Shown: one piece after another, positions 11,280-23,753 of the stretch | How positions within the stretch are numbered: the stretch's first letter is position 1 | Layout: the number at the start of each line of letters is the position of its first letter | Assembly: GCF_000764305.2 (NCBI RefSeq) | Contig: NW_025940926.1 | Coordinates: 234,449-298,448 of the forward strand | DNA length: 64,000 nt | Reading direction: 5' to 3' | From: Hyalella azteca | Lineage: Eukaryota > Arthropoda > Malacostraca > Amphipoda > Hyalellidae | Made by a program: the position numbers and the translations under genes | Notes under the pieces: model-generated | What the model saw: only the letters and a program-made list of their open reading frames with translations | What the model was told of the DNA's origin: nothing | The model's database searches: none

Positions 11280-14200
11280 TGCCTACGTAAGATTTGTCCG
11301 ATTGAACGTTCTTATCATTGGTTGTGAAATAACATAAAAATGCTTGATTATTATTTAAATATGTATATATTTATTTATATTTATTTTTAAAACAGAATCC
11401 CAATTGAAATTCAGCTTTAAGTTGCAATCTATTTCAGATGCTGAATAGATAGGTTTTCAGCTTGCTATTGTTTCCTGTTGTCATCTATTTTAAGTGTTAA
11501 TTTCGGTTTTAATTACTGTACCATACCGTGATTTTCGGTTGTGCGCATTGATTCATTCTACATATACTGTAGAATTTAAGAACTGATAATGGAGCTGGAC
11601 TCGGAAACGTCGTATAGAAGGACAAATTGATTGGTTTTTGGATTTTCTTTGCTATTAAATTTTCGTTAATGTTAAAGATATTAAATCTTTAAACATTTGG
11701 GAACTATACTACTTTTTGAAGAATTACCGTTGTGAAATAAATACTAAATTTTTAGCATCTATTTAAATTTCTTACTGAAATTGATTTGTAAGCACAAGTT
11801 TCTTCTTCTTTCCCTAGCTGTGTCATATATATGCTATTTTCATTCATTTGTCTATTATTGGCATCTAATAAATAAATAGTACTTGGTTCTGAAGGCATAA
11901 TTACTCCAGCTTCTATCCGTATTATGAATGGTGCCTGAGAAACAAAGATTCCGTGTTAATTATGTAATAAAGTGTTCTTATGTTCAAGTCTAATGATTTG
12001 GACTCGTTATTTCTTATGATTCTGGCTACAAATTTAACGGTATTTCTAATTTTTCTACAAGAATTTCTGCTTCTTTTGATGTTGGCTTGTAAAAAGCTAA
12101 CCGCAAAGTGGTTCTTAACCAGCTCGTACCACGATCCTCTTACTTGAATTAATCGCTTCAATATTTCTTCCGCTTACTATCTTTTAGAGTTGAATTCAGC
12201 ATGGGTGCGGCTGACCAATAAAGCCCTCTTTATTGATAGATAATATTTGGGTTGTGATGCACTGCGCCGCTTCATCTGTTCCACACAATGAATCCTAGCT
12301 TAGAGATATGGTTTTATCGGGGCTCATTGCTGAGGTTATGGCCGGCGGGTTTGCAGAATACCTTGGTCGGCTTGCAGCGCAATTTTGCGTAATGATGTTA
12401 TCCTCTTTACCTCAGGCTTGGATCATCCGACTTGCTTTCATGACCGCACTTTGAAATTCAACGTTCACTGAAATTTTTAAGCCCGTGATCTACATTTGAA
12501 AGCCTCTTGTTGTTCATGCAACGAGACTCACTTGGTACAGCATTAGTGACTTTTTCGTAATATATTGTTTGAGAGCATTTAAAATTATCCTCTCATTCAA
12601 GAAATTTAAGGTGGATACGATGAAAATGTCTTCACGGTATCAGTAAGTCGTTACATGATGATGATTTTGAGCGAGTGGACGGATTTGTCGTGTTACGATG
12701 ATTTTCATGAAAGCGGGATAGGAATTGCTGGATTTGTGCCGTATAAACCTCGGGTATAAATCTTAATGCATATAATAATTGATAAAAATACCCCCATAGG
12801 TAGGAAAGTTGATATATGTGAAAAATTTCCGGACGTTTGATTTCACAACCATGCTTCATAGTTCCTTGTAATTTTAGATAGCTGCGAAAATATGCTATTA
12901 ATTTCACGACCCGGAGCTTTTTATACCCTCGTAGAATGTGGTATTATCGAAAATTCTCTTAAAGGTTTTTAGAATCAGTGAGAACGTTTTACAGTTTGAG
13001 CTTATAGTGAAATATTTAGGTCAATATTATTTAGCATATTTTATTCTGAAATGAACGCCAAGGTGAACACAGAGGTTGTTTCATGTGGCCTATCTTGCAC
13101 CTTCTTGATAAAGTAATTTATTCCCTATTTTCATAGGCTCTGCGCAGCCTAAAGTGACTGGTCTTGAATGTGACCGTTTGAAAGTGAAACCTCTTTACGC
13201 ATGCATGTTACACGATTGGCTTAGAGCTGCGAGTTTCGAGGGTATAAATATTTTATCAGAAGAACATGCTGCAAATTGGGATATAACGAGCGTTATCTTG
13301 AGTTATGTTGGCGCCAGCGGGAGCGTTGGGGCTCGTGTTATCAAAGTTCCTTTTCAATCATGTATAATATCGGCCGGTTTATCGAAGGCCTGCCACAGTC
13401 CAAGGTTGTCCGAATGTGAAACAGCTAATATTTTTAATGGGGGTGTTCGTTGCCCTTTTTCGCGATGCTCTTGGTGAAAACTTAACGGTTTAAGCGGTCC
13501 CTTACTACTGAGTCTACTTAATCTTTAATTTTTTTTATATATGGATAATTTGAATTGATTACTATAGGAAATAGCGTGTCGGGAATTCTATGAAATGCTA
13601 CGTCCAGCCACGGTTCTACTGTAATTAAAGGGCCAACACTTTTGTGTTGGAGCTAATGCACGTTTTTCAGTTTCATCCCCTTTGTAATCCCTCGCTAAGA
13701 CGCTTTCACGGACGTCGCTTCGATGTTCTACTCCATTACGCGCGCAAAAACTTCCATGCAGAAACCATTTTCATCATTAGGGCATTTTCCCCTGCAATGC
13801 TGCCTAGTAAGTCTTGCGTACCAACTATTAGGTCCAAGAATTGCGAAATATTATTTTCGGAAGGCAGCAAAATCACTTCGTAATGTCAGAGATGCAAGCT
13901 GGCCTGCTGATTTGTCCTGAGTGCGTTTTCTCGTGACGCTATCGAGGCTGCAATCTCTCCTTAATATTCCCGATAGAATCGGACGAACGAATATCTCGTA
14001 GCTCCCAGGGGAATTAGGGCAGGCTAATGGGTGGCCGTATTAATGAACGATGAGATGGCTATGATTTTGAATAGGGTTTTGGTCTGCCGTATGATTGCTC
14101 GCCGCGTATTATCCAGTAATTCATAATGGCCTGTTCGGTTCGTGGACTAGGGCATTGCCTTATTGACCGTCGCTGGAATAGGAATGTGGTAAATACTTCA

Positions 14201-15459
14201 TGAGCAAATCGTATATATGCAGCTCCAGCGCTGTATGATGAGAGTTTAGTACGAAAAAATCTCATTATCGATGAATCTTACTGACGGTGAAAACGACTTG
14301 GCACTGACCAATCAAAACCCAATTTGAAAGAAGTTTTCTTTTAAATACGTTATGCATGCTTTTTACTGTGGGCGATTGTTCTGAGTCTGATTGCATACGC
14401 ACTTTAGAAATGTTTTATTTTTCCACAACGATGTAGTGTTCACAAGAGAAGTAATATTTAAATAAAATTGATCAAATTATTAAGTAAATCAGAGTCATTT
14501 GTGAAAGGCGCAAACTTATCCTATAGATTAAAATTAATGTTTCGAAAAACCTAATGGCAAATAATGGATGAGTAGAAATTTTGTGTTTTATCTTCAATTT
14601 CATTATTTCACCATTAACTTCTGTTGTCTCTGTATGAAGACGGATTAATGAAATGGCGTTTGTATTCATGCTCCGCTGTGGTATGGACAAATTCAACGAA
14701 CAGTATGCTCGTGTGCAAAATGATTAAGAAACTATAACATCTCCTTCGCGTGTTTTAGTGCTCAAACAATTGATTGGGTAGGGAATTCCCCTTTGTAAGG
14801 TATAACGGCTTGGTAGATTGTGAAGTCATTGCCATAGTGGAGTGCTATGCTTTCTTTCTTGAACATGGTTCTGCATTCTGATCTGCCAAGTACGGGGAAA
14901 TTTCGCCCAAATATGTTCACGGCTTTTGAACCTGGTAGAAATAATTTCCATACTATATAGATTCTGATTAACTTGTGGTTGCTTCAGAGATCTCTTAACT
15001 GTCTTGCCTATAGTCTCTGTTGGACTCGATGTTCTATACATTAACTGCGTAGCCTAATAAATATAAGGAAATTCTCAGGTTAATAATTACAGATTTGGTT
15101 TTAGTTACGTTTTCTGGTGCACTTTTATCGCTGATGTATGCAGGCATCAATAAACTCAGACCTAAGGCACAAAGTATTGAATATCTCACCTTCGTAAGCT
15201 TATTATATGAACAAGTTAGTTTAGGTTTGGTTAAGCCGTTGCTATAGCAAAAATATTTATATCCTATTGTAAGGCACCAAGCCCGGTGTGATAATTTCCC
15301 GGTATGTTCATGAGAGAATTTATGAGACCATGACTTGTTTTGTAATTTCACTGCCTGAACGCAAAGGCTCATGCCTCATAGTCAACATTCCAGCCGCCGG
15401 TCGAGCTCGCCAAGGTCAGCCTATATACGACGGACGGACCAGCCTTGCAGGCGACGCTG

Positions 15460-15665
15460 CGGACACCGGTTGTGCGTCCGCAACCATACCGCGCCTGCAG
15501 GTAGCATGGTATATGGTGGTTGTGAGAAGAGTCATTAGAGAAGGTACAATGATGAACGCAAGCGGACACCGGTTGTGCGTCCGTAACCATACCGCGCCTG
15601 CAGGTTGCATGGTATATGGTGGTTGTGAGAAGAGTCATTAGGGAAGGTACAATGATGAACGCAAG
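15460..15665 (+). repeat. 103-bp tandem duplication
   Basis: The units at 15460-15562 and 15563-15665 both begin CGGACACCGGTTGTGCGTCC and contain ACCATACCGCGCCTGCAGGT, differing at only a few positions. The segment is markedly GC-richer than the intron. It ends in the 18-bp unit that is then amplified to the right. It creates long open frames on both strands that should not be read as genes. Confidence 0.88.
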
Positions 15666-15767
15666 TACAATGATGAACGCAAGTACCATGATGAACGCAA
15701 GTACCATGATGAGCGCAAGTACCATGATGAACGCAAGTACCATGATGAACGCAAGTACCATGATATG
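15647..15767 (+). repeat. 18-bp minisatellite
   Basis: About 6.5 units of GTACCATGATGAACGCAA run with almost no variation (ACA/ACC and AAC/AGC variants). Degenerate copies of the ATGATGRANNCAAG theme can be followed to about 15945. Because 18 is divisible by three, the minus strand reads a repeating MVLAFI hydrophobic peptide. That peptide is an artefact, not a signal sequence. Confidence 0.92.
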
Positions 15768-16059
15768 TAATTATTAAGTAAATGTACTACGATGAAAACA
15801 AGAATCATGACTGTTGAGATGAAATGATTGAATCGAGTGCCATGATCATTGCAAGTGAAATGATGGAAGCAGCTTCCTTAATTAAAGAAGTCAGGTACAA
15901 TGTTGAAAGCAAATACTTTGATTCTCACAAGTACTAGGATGATAGTGCCTGCTAAAACGGCCAGACGTCGGGGGACTGCCAGAAAGTGTTGGTCTTGCAA
16001 TGGACCTATATAAACTGACGTCGCTGGACTCGCGTGCCTGGAAGCGTGGCTGACGTTGA

Positions 16060-16190
16060 GATCACATTACCGTCATTCGTTACGAATTCGTTCGTCATTC
16101 GTTTCGAATTCGTTTGCTGCTGTCGGATCACGTTACCGTCATGAGGTTCTTTACGAATTCGTTCGTCGCTGTCGGATCACGTTCCTGTCT
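16060..16190 (+). repeat. Degenerate GATCACGTTACCGTC / GAATTCGTTCGTC repeats
   Basis: GATCACRTTMCYGTC starts at 16060, 16126 and 16175, each followed by ACGAATTCGTTCGTC-type sequence and GCTGTCG. The units have variable length (66 and 49 bp), with the internal GAATTCGTT motif itself repeated in the first. Confidence 0.75.
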
Positions 16191-16608
16191 TCGAAATCTG
16201 CCTTCTTTGTCTTGCAATATGACTGTTACGAGAAAAACCTATTGCTTTTTATAATTAAAATTTTTTTATCGTATAATGTAAGTTATTCTCTCGTGATCTC
16301 GTAAATACGCATAATGTGGCCCACGTGTCTGATGAGAAATTGAACTCCTCTACGATTGTCCGGCCGATAGTTTCGGAGGTTTATGAGGCAACGTGTGAGT
16401 GTATATATAAGGTGGATAATGATGCAGCATGATGGTCCAATAGGATAGTGAAGCAACTCAAGAATTTATGAGGATAGGGAGTCAGCCAAGAATTCATTGT
16501 TAAGCTGTGTCGTAAAAACAAATACTCGTGAACTTTTTTGCATATATAATTGTTCCATCGGCATGATTTTATCATGTGGATAAAATTATGAGTTTAGTTT
16601 CCAGTTCC

Positions 16609-16632
16609 AATAATGTACGACCGTACATTATT
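16609..16632. repeat. Palindrome AATAATGTACG
   Basis: Two perfect 11-bp arms, 16609-16619 and 16622-16632, are separated by AC. It could be a transcription factor site or a cruciform, but there is no further evidence. Confidence 0.7.
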
Positions 16633-17018
16633 ACAATTTCTATAGTCATAGGTTATATTGATGACCGACCTATTGACCATAACCTAATCTTTAATACCTA
16701 CTGAATTAGCTGGTCCCTCTGTAATTAATTGCGAATTTCTACTGGGAGTAGACCTTTGAAATCGTTGATGTAGTCATTGTAGTGTATCAGACCATTAGCA
16801 GGAGAGCGGCCACTATAAGCAATCCGGCTGTCGCTGACGTAGGGAGTCCAAAGAGCTGCTTTCTCTCTAATATTGTGATAAGAAAGCATGCTGCTTAACT
16901 GCTGCCAACATTTCTGCAAGTTGTGAGCGCCGTAGAGCTTGGTAAGCTAATTGGCTCCCTGATAGGCTCGCTTTTGCCCCCTTAAATTGCTATAACCCTG
17001 AATTCAGTTTTTGTTTGG

Positions 17019-17198
17019 ATTTTTTTTTCGAATATATTTCACTCGGAAGAAAACTGTTGTTTCCTTCTTCATTTTTCCTATAAAAGCCAAGATTGTGAAT
17101 GTGTTTTTTTTTCGAATATATTTCATTGGGAAGAAATCTGTTATTACCTTTATATTTCCATTTTTCCAAAAGAAGCCAAGATTGTAAATGTGTTTTTT
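17019..17198 (+). repeat. ~84-bp tandem repeat, about two copies
   Basis: CGAATATATTTCA occurs at 17029 and 17113, each followed by GGAAGAAA, a TTTCC/TTCCA stretch and AAGCCAAGATTGT-AATGTG. Poly-T runs mark the junctions. Confidence 0.85.
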
Positions 17199-17486
17199 GT
17201 CTTGCTGTGAAATATTGAGACACTTACAAGACAAGACAATTTTTAAAAATATTATTAATCTTAACACGGGAAAATGTATACGCCACAGAACGCAAGCAAG
17301 AAAATAGGTTGTGGTTATTTTCCTGTACGCTTCTGTACAACTTTGCTGGTTGTAATGAAAAGTGCCTATTGCAAATGTTATGATGGGGAAATTAGAATTT
17401 TTTGCTTTTTTCACACAAGAGGAGCATTTGATTATTATCCTAGTAATTTAACGCTCACAAGTTTCTAACCAGGTTGGGATAATTTT

Positions 17487-17634
17487 CATCGAAATGTAAT
17501 TTTATTTTTTTCAATGAAACGTTATTTTATTTTTTTCATTGAAATGTAATTTAATTTTTTACATCGAAATGAAATTTATTTTCTCATCGAAATGTAATTT
17601 TATTTTTTTCATCGAAATGTAATTTTATTTTTCA
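17487..17634 (+). repeat. ~25-bp minisatellite
   Basis: Six units of CATCGAAATGTAATTTTATT type begin at 17487, 17512, 17537, 17562, 17585 and 17610. The variation is mostly in the T run. Confidence 0.88.
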
Positions 17635-17798
17635 CAGTTTTGATAATTTCATCTGCATGCATCTTAGTTTATTAGTAGATTTTCTCTTCATAATAAGAAT
17701 AATTTTCTCTCTAAGTTAAATTTTATTTCCGTTTTCAATCGACGAAATTGTCTCTTCCGCTAATATTATTATTGGCTCTCTGTTCATGGGTCCAAACG

Positions 17799-17876
17799 AA
17801 GCAATTTATAAATTACGTGCTAAATTGATCACAACTAATAAAGCAATTAATAGATTACGTGCTGAATCGATCACGA
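17799..17876 (+). repeat. 42-bp tandem duplication
   Basis: AAGCAATTTATAAATTACGT at 17799 recurs at 17841 as AAGCAATTAATAGATTACGT, each followed by GCTRAATYGATCAC. Confidence 0.85.
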
Positions 17877-19809
17877 GTGCCCGAGCGCTAATTTTTTGAG
17901 TTTGTAAATAGTACGTTAGTCAGTTATTCTGGTTACTGTGAGATTAACTTCTCTGAATATATAGGAGTATCATTGCGAAATTAAGGATGATTCCAATGAG
18001 TTTTTCATGTGTGGAAAATGCTTGTGATTATGTTTGATTGTGCATTTACATTCAAATCCTAGTGTCAAGAGGAAAATGAAAATACCATTGATTTATGTGA
18101 AACTTGTATTTATGCGCCTGAATTTAAATGTTTATGTTCCATGGAGTATAATGAACTACTTCTCTAAGAAAATAGTGGGAAGAGGATCAATAAATGTAAT
18201 GTTGCAACTTTAAGTTCCTATTGCAAATTTTACTGATGCATGCTAGAATCAATCAAGTAAAGTTCCAAGGTAACTTTAATGTAAAAGATATATAGTCTTC
18301 CTTGTGAATGGACCCCCAAAATTCTTCATTATTCTTGATCGCATGCCCGATTTTACTCCCAATAAATTTAAATTGTGTAAGTTATAACTGCATTTCTGGT
18401 CGACGCCAAGGACTGTATATTTTTACACGAGTGAGCGATTCCTTGAATGCTTTATATAATGCACAGTTATGTTTTTTTTTCTTCGCTGAAATTCGAAATA
18501 ATTGTAGAAAAAACTTTTGGCACGGTTTTTTATATCATTCGCCGATTAGAACAAATTCATTTTGTATTAAAGACCAAGTTCTGTAATGAGTTTTCTTCCC
18601 AGGTAAATAATTAAGTACATTGTTTTGTTTCCCATTCTGCAATTAATATCCTCCATATATATGATAGTCTTTGCTTAACGAAGAGTTTGGAGACTCGTGG
18701 CCTTGCCGTTGCACGCTATCTTAAAAATGCAAGACAAGAGAAGTGTTTTACAGCGACAGCATCAATCATGCGAGCATTTGACACGCGGCTTGCTTCATTA
18801 TGATTTTTTACTGTCGTGTAATCGATATCTGAATCTTAGGAAGCCGAAACCCGACTCGGGTGTCAGACTTGTATCAAGGACGAGTGTGAAGCTGAGATAC
18901 CGCGTCTACAGAAGACGAGTCAGGTATTGAACAATAATGTCGAGATATCGTGCCAAGGTGAGACACAAATATATGCCGGTATATTTTCACGATTTTTATA
19001 TCAGGAATAAAACCAGCCGATATTTATAAAAGGTGAACCACTACTGGTTATTGGATCGATTGGCTATGTGGTCTTAATTGGCGCGCATGATTGTCATTTG
19101 ATCATACTCGTTGATCATCATCATCGATTGATTAAATCTCTTAAGATAGTACAAAGTAATTTATAAGCTCACGTCGTCCTTGATTATCTACAAGCCGTTG
19201 TTACATCAACAAAAGTTTTTGGAGCTCGCATATAAAATAAACTTAAATACACAAAAAAATAATAATTTATTTTTTTTTCTATTCAGTTATATCTATATCG
19301 TCAGTTCTATCTTCAGACCGTTTATAAGCCTTTTGATATAAAGCCTTGTTGAAATTGAGATGATAAAACTTGATATTGTGACAACGTGTTGTGACCTTAA
19401 ATTAGGCGACAATTATATGCTCGTACTTAAACCTTAAACGAAATAAACCTGCTACTGGTCAATAAAAATTAAGATGAAGGAATTAACGTGAGGGTTGGTT
19501 CCTTCACCTGCTGATTGGAATATGCAATGATAGCAAGAACTGAGGCTAGGTAAAGCCGTTAAAACTTCAAGAATGGATTAAGAAAATAAGTATTATTGTG
19601 AATTCTACTATTTTCATAAACCCTTTAACACAGGTGTCGAAAACTTCTTAATAATACTAAAAAAATCTTTCAACATATCAACTAGGCAGCTAAAACTGAA
19701 GAAGGAAAATTTATCGGCAGCTTTCAATCAATTTTTTGATGAAATGATTGATACTTTTAAACATAGGCTTCAAGGACTCAAATTACACTTCCTACGATTT
19801 CGATGCCTG

Positions 19810-19832
19810 CATACCCACTAGAAGTGGGTATG
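19810..19832. repeat. 10-bp perfect hairpin
   Basis: CATACCCACT (19810-19819) and AGTGGGTATG (19823-19832) flank the three bases AGA. It stands immediately left of the 174-bp duplication. Confidence 0.75.
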
Positions 19833-19838
19833 AGTGTG

Positions 19839-20185
19839 CATTAAAGCTGTGTTAGCAAATAATTGCAACAATAATTTAAGGAAATTATGTCAAGAATAGC
19901 AGTAATCAAAAATATCCTGCAGAAAGATACGTTAAGTAGCAAGATATAGTAGTACACATACAGTAAGATATATTGCTATATGCGTACGCGTATAGTAATC
20001 GCCTGAGGCAATCATTAAAGCTGTGTTAGCAAATAATTTCTACAGTTAATAAACGATATTATGTCAGAAATAACATTAAGGATAAATATACGGCAGTAAG
20101 ATATAGTAGTAATATTTAGTAGTAGTACGCATATAGTAAGATATATTACTATAAACTTACGCGTATAGTAATCGCCTGAGGCAAG
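19839..20185 (+). repeat. 174-bp tandem duplication
   Basis: Both copies start CATTAAAGCTGTGTTAGCAA (19839 and 20013) and end TACGCGTATAGTAATCGCCT-GAGGCAA. The middles have diverged with indels but keep AAGATATAGTAGT and AGTAAGATATATT motifs. Smaller TAGTAGT repeats sit inside each. Confidence 0.9.
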
Positions 20186-20949
20186 CAGGCATTATCGCGG
20201 TTCGTATCGGGTGGCCGTGGCTTGTACAGCGCGATAGCTGCCGCTGCCGATGTCAGGTGTCTTATTACGCTGCCGCCGCAGCAGCTTTCTATTTATAAGC
20301 TAGGTAGGAATAACATTACGAATAAGAGGCGAGACCATTTGCCATGCATTTAAAGTTTGCCCTCAGTTCATATAGAAACATCATTGGGGATACAATCATG
20401 GAACTTGCGCCACTTTTTTGCGCAGTAATTTATTGTTAAATATTTAATAAGCTACGTGCCTCACACGACAGTGTTCATCCTCATATTGAAGCCTTGCGTC
20501 GGTTATCAGTAACCTTCAGAGAACTCATGTGGGTTGGGCGGGTATTATTTATTCCAGCTTCCTCTGGACCAATTCTTGTTTAATTTCAAATACGTGCAGA
20601 AAACCCGGAATTGGACCTCATAATTTAGTGGCATATTTAGTCTATGCCCATCTCCACGATCCATCACGCATGCTCGCCCGGAATATTCAGGGTTCAGGCA
20701 ACTGGGTACGTGTGGGACACCTCTGACTCTCCTCAATGTCCAGTTCACCCTCAAATCCACGCCAAAAATAATCATTATGTTTCCCACTTTGTTAAGTTTT
20801 GGAATTGAATGCAGTTTATCCTTGGGCGCTCAGTTCTGTTCGTCATCCTAGGCCTCCTGAGACGTGCTAGATACAATCCCTCCATGTCCGCGCGCTGGTA
20901 AAGTTGCTGTCTTCGTAAGCATTGCCGTGTTCAGGTTGATCCTTCGTAT

Positions 20950-21285
20950 GCCCACGCGATGGTCAATTTGGCTTCCTTCGAAAGCCCACGCGGTGGTCAA
21001 GTTAGTACCTTCGGAAGCCCACGCGGTGGTTAAGTTGGTTCCTTCATCTGCCCACGCGGTCCTCAAGTTGGTTCCTTCATCTCTTCATCCACCCACGCGC
21101 TGGTCAAGTTGATTCTTTCATCTGCCCACGCGATGGTCAAGTTAATACCTTCATCTGCCCACGCGATGGTCAAGTTGGTTCTTTCATCTGCCCACGCGGT
21201 GGTCAAGTTGATGGTTCCTTCATCTGCCCACGCGATGGTCAAGTTGGTTCCTTCATCTGCCCACGCGGTGGTCAAGTTGGTTCCA
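20950..21285 (+). repeat. 33-bp minisatellite
   Basis: Ten units of consensus GCCCACGCGGTGGTCAAGTT followed by GGTTCCTTCATCT cover the array. One unit carries an extra CTTCATCCA and another an extra three bases. The unit length is divisible by three and lacks stops in several frames, so both strands show long open frames (for example repeating TAWADEGTNL on the minus strand). The presence of equally good frames on both strands and of unit-length changes argues against a protein. Confidence 0.93.
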
Positions 21286-23189
21286 CGCTGCACTCGTTAG
21301 CAATGTTAATCAGATGTCCCCTGGAGGGACACCCGTCATCTGCCGTCCGTTTTCATTGTCTCGCTCGCTGCAGATCGCAGATTTTTTTCGTCCGTCAGGC
21401 TTGCCACTCTTTGCTACGCACTTTTATCCTAATTTTAAACCATCTGCCGCCGCGTTTTGTTATTTTTTTTTATGTCAGATGCTCGTATTTTTCACGCACA
21501 GACTAATCTCGTATTTTTCCTCCTTCAAGCTACCAATTCACAAAAAGAAATTGTAACACATGTTTCACTCGGCGAATACTTCGTTTTAGTGGATTTGAGA
21601 ACTATTCGTTCAAATCGGTAGGTGAGGGCACAAATATGAAGTCTTCAAAAATATGAATACATCACCGTTTAAAATGTTCGACCACTTGAAAGATTCTTCT
21701 CTGTTGTGAACCACTCGAGATTCTGTTCTGCCATGAGGGCTGAACGTCGAGTTTGCAACTCTGGCACGTGGTTAAGCTGGCCGAGGTTCTCAGGCGCGTG
21801 TTTGTAGAGGAAATAGAGGGCGTGTCGGTCCTGTGTTCACTTGGCAGGCGTTGTTTAGTCTGATAGTCTTACGCCACCACACAAGCATCGAGAATACCGT
21901 ATCCGCGACCCTGAAGCCTTCTTTATATGGAAATTAGGTGTTGTTGAAGATGGGCCTGCTTATCTGTTTATGTCTAAGTACACTACATGAAATTTCAATG
22001 TAATTGTTAGTTATCGTTCTTGGTTGGTGGAATTGTTGTTATATTGCATACAATAAGTAAATATGAATTTGACTATTTTGATTCTTTTTGTACAATTTGT
22101 TAATGACTATTTTGGCTTACTTGTGATGTTGCATATTATTAGGAAAATCAGTTGTGAAGGTTGTGCTCACCTTGACCATGTCGTTCGTTAGCAAATCCAT
22201 CTCGTGTTAGTGTGGTGGGCAGAAGAAAGGTCGCTGAGGCTGTTAGTGCATCATTCGTTTCACCGCTGATGGTCCATTTACTCCGCCTGAACATACAACT
22301 TCCCATTTAAAAATTATTCGTGGATAACCAGTGAGCATTCTGTGGCCGACCCTGATTCGCATGTATTTTTTCCCCAAGGGCCACATCATTGCTTGTCGGA
22401 TCCATTAGACGGGTGGCCTCGAGCTTGCTTCCTTTAGGTCGCAACACAACACCGCTTCATTCTTTTACGACTTTCTTTACTACCATCAAAATGCTTCTGT
22501 TTCTCGACTCTGCTAAACTGAGGTTTCTTACTCTTTGGTTGATACTGTTGAAGATGTTGTTGTGTGATTAGACAAGTGTATTGATCATATCTTAATTTGG
22601 AGTGGGTTCTCATTGAAATTTGTCTAGAAGCAATTTTATTTCATTTAATTTTTATTAAACCTTATATGGTGATGTCTAGTAAGTGAACTTCCGATTGATG
22701 GAAGAAGTGTATGATTTTATCGCTTTGAACTTTTTTGTGTTTTTCTCGGAATAATAGTCGAATTTTATGAACTAAAACTGCAAAAAATTACAGTTGCTGA
22801 GTGCGTTACTTTTGAGGTTACATAAGTACAGATGTTTAACTTCTAATAAAGTGCCAAATAATCTACGTTATTGGTTTATGGAACTGTCTGTGAGGCATTA
22901 TTCCATACTCGTAATTTGTTTACCACGTTTAGGTGTGTTTGTTTAAAGCCCGGTGGCAAAAATATCAATAAATGAGTGAAGGTTGAATCAAGAATTGATA
23001 TTTTATTTTTAAGCTGAAAGTCATAAATTTTGGTTTTATGATTAGCAACGTGATTTGGGAAGACGAGTTCACTGGATTTTGGATGACAAGATTCGGTTTG
23101 ATGAGATTCCTGATGGATTCGAGTACAGAATTCTAAAATCGCAGAGATTATCTGTCCTGATCAAGGCTGGCTTGGACGAAACTTGGAGA

Positions 23190-23300
23190 AAGTTCGCAAA
23201 AAATTTGAACGCAGTTCGCACAGAATTTTGGACAAAGTTCGGACCGAATGCAGACAAAATTTGCAGAAATCTCGAAACAAGGTCGAACAAAGTTTGGATA
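23190..23300 (+). repeat. Degenerate short-period repeat
   Basis: A theme of AAAGTTCG / GAACGCAGTTCG / GACAAAATTTG recurs about every 15 bases. It keeps both strands open over about 220-260 bp just before the first LRR exon. I read this as an old minisatellite and not an exon, because neither reading frame resembles Slit and no splice sites frame it. Confidence 0.45.
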
Positions 23301-23517
23301 AATCTACCTGAATGACGGTATTCAACATCACAGGATTCAGATCAAAGGATTTAGGAATTTTTTTAACATTGCGAAGGTTTGACTTGATCTTGAATTATAT
23401 TGCATTTTGTTCTAGTAATTTTTTCCAATACTGACTAACTTTATATTTATTTACTTGAGTTATCATGCAGCGCTGATCTTACCTTATTTTTTTACCGAAT
23501 TTTTCTATCTGTTGCAG

Positions 23518-23589
23518 AGATCTCCAAGGAAACGACTTGACTGTCATCTACGACTCTGATCTGGCCAATCTTCGCCGACTTCGCATTCT
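23518..23589 (+). CDS. slit: Slit internal exon, first leucine-rich repeat of LRR domain 1
   Basis: This 72-bp exon encodes one 24-residue leucine-rich repeat, seen as DLQGNDLTVIYDSDLANLRR followed by LRIL. The acceptor is a pyrimidine-rich stretch ending in TTGCAG and the donor is GTAAGT. The exon carries one base of a split codon, 23 full codons and two bases of the next, so both flanking introns are phase 2. LRR exons of 72 bp with phase-2 borders are the known arrangement in Slit genes. The residues match insect Slit as I know it (LQGNNLTVIY in Drosophila). The Asn-containing LxxN core is intact, but the position usually filled by Phe near the end of the repeat is Leu (SDLANL). Slit is a secreted midline repellent that binds Robo receptors; its Robo-binding surface is in LRR domain 2, so this exon is structural. 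The exon is GC-richer than its surroundings. Another LRR protein is possible but less likely given the pair of exons. Confidence 0.9.
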
Positions 23590-23735
23590 GTAAGTAACAA
23601 ATACACTTTACTATTGTAATATTTGTATCTAGGAAAATATGATTGAATTCTTTCTGTTGATATATCGAGTTAGAGGATTTATTCGAATGTGATATGGAAA
23701 TATTGACAACGCTATACAGAATATTAGCTATAGCT

Positions 23736-23753
23736 ATGAGGCTATAGCCTCAT
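23736..23753. repeat. 18-bp perfect palindrome
   Basis: ATGAGGCTATAGCCTCAT is its own complement. It lies 147 bp downstream of the first LRR exon in a TATAGC-rich stretch. Confidence 0.75.

Larger units (their letters stand above)
1..23517 (+). other. slit: slit upstream intron, 3' part
   Basis: This stretch precedes the first recognised exon and ends in its acceptor. I looked for the LRR N-cap exon (the Cys-x-Cys signature followed by VDC and a GL-x-x-VP pattern) and did not find it, so the intron probably starts outside the window. It contains the transposon cluster at 1.9-5.1 kb, the MITE at 7.8 kb and tandem repeats at 11.2, 15.5, 16.1, 17.0-17.9, 19.8 and 20.9 kb. Between them, for example 5100-7780, 8060-11200, 11300-15400 and 21300-23500, I see AT-rich sequence with no recognisable gene. 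Short GC-richer patches at about 5330-5640, 10540-10860 and 13150-13480 could be conserved regulatory DNA, but nothing in the sequence proves it. Confidence 0.75.

Noticed and set aside
15369..15761. 130-residue minus-strand frame with a repetitive hydrophobic N-terminus resembling a membrane protein
   Set aside because: The MVLAFI repeat is the 18-bp minisatellite in translation and the remainder is the 103-bp duplication.
23055..23315. 86-residue + strand frame just upstream of the first LRR exon, considered as an extra slit exon
   Set aside because: It does not resemble the Slit N-cap or an LRR, lacks framing splice sites and shows a short-period repeat pattern.
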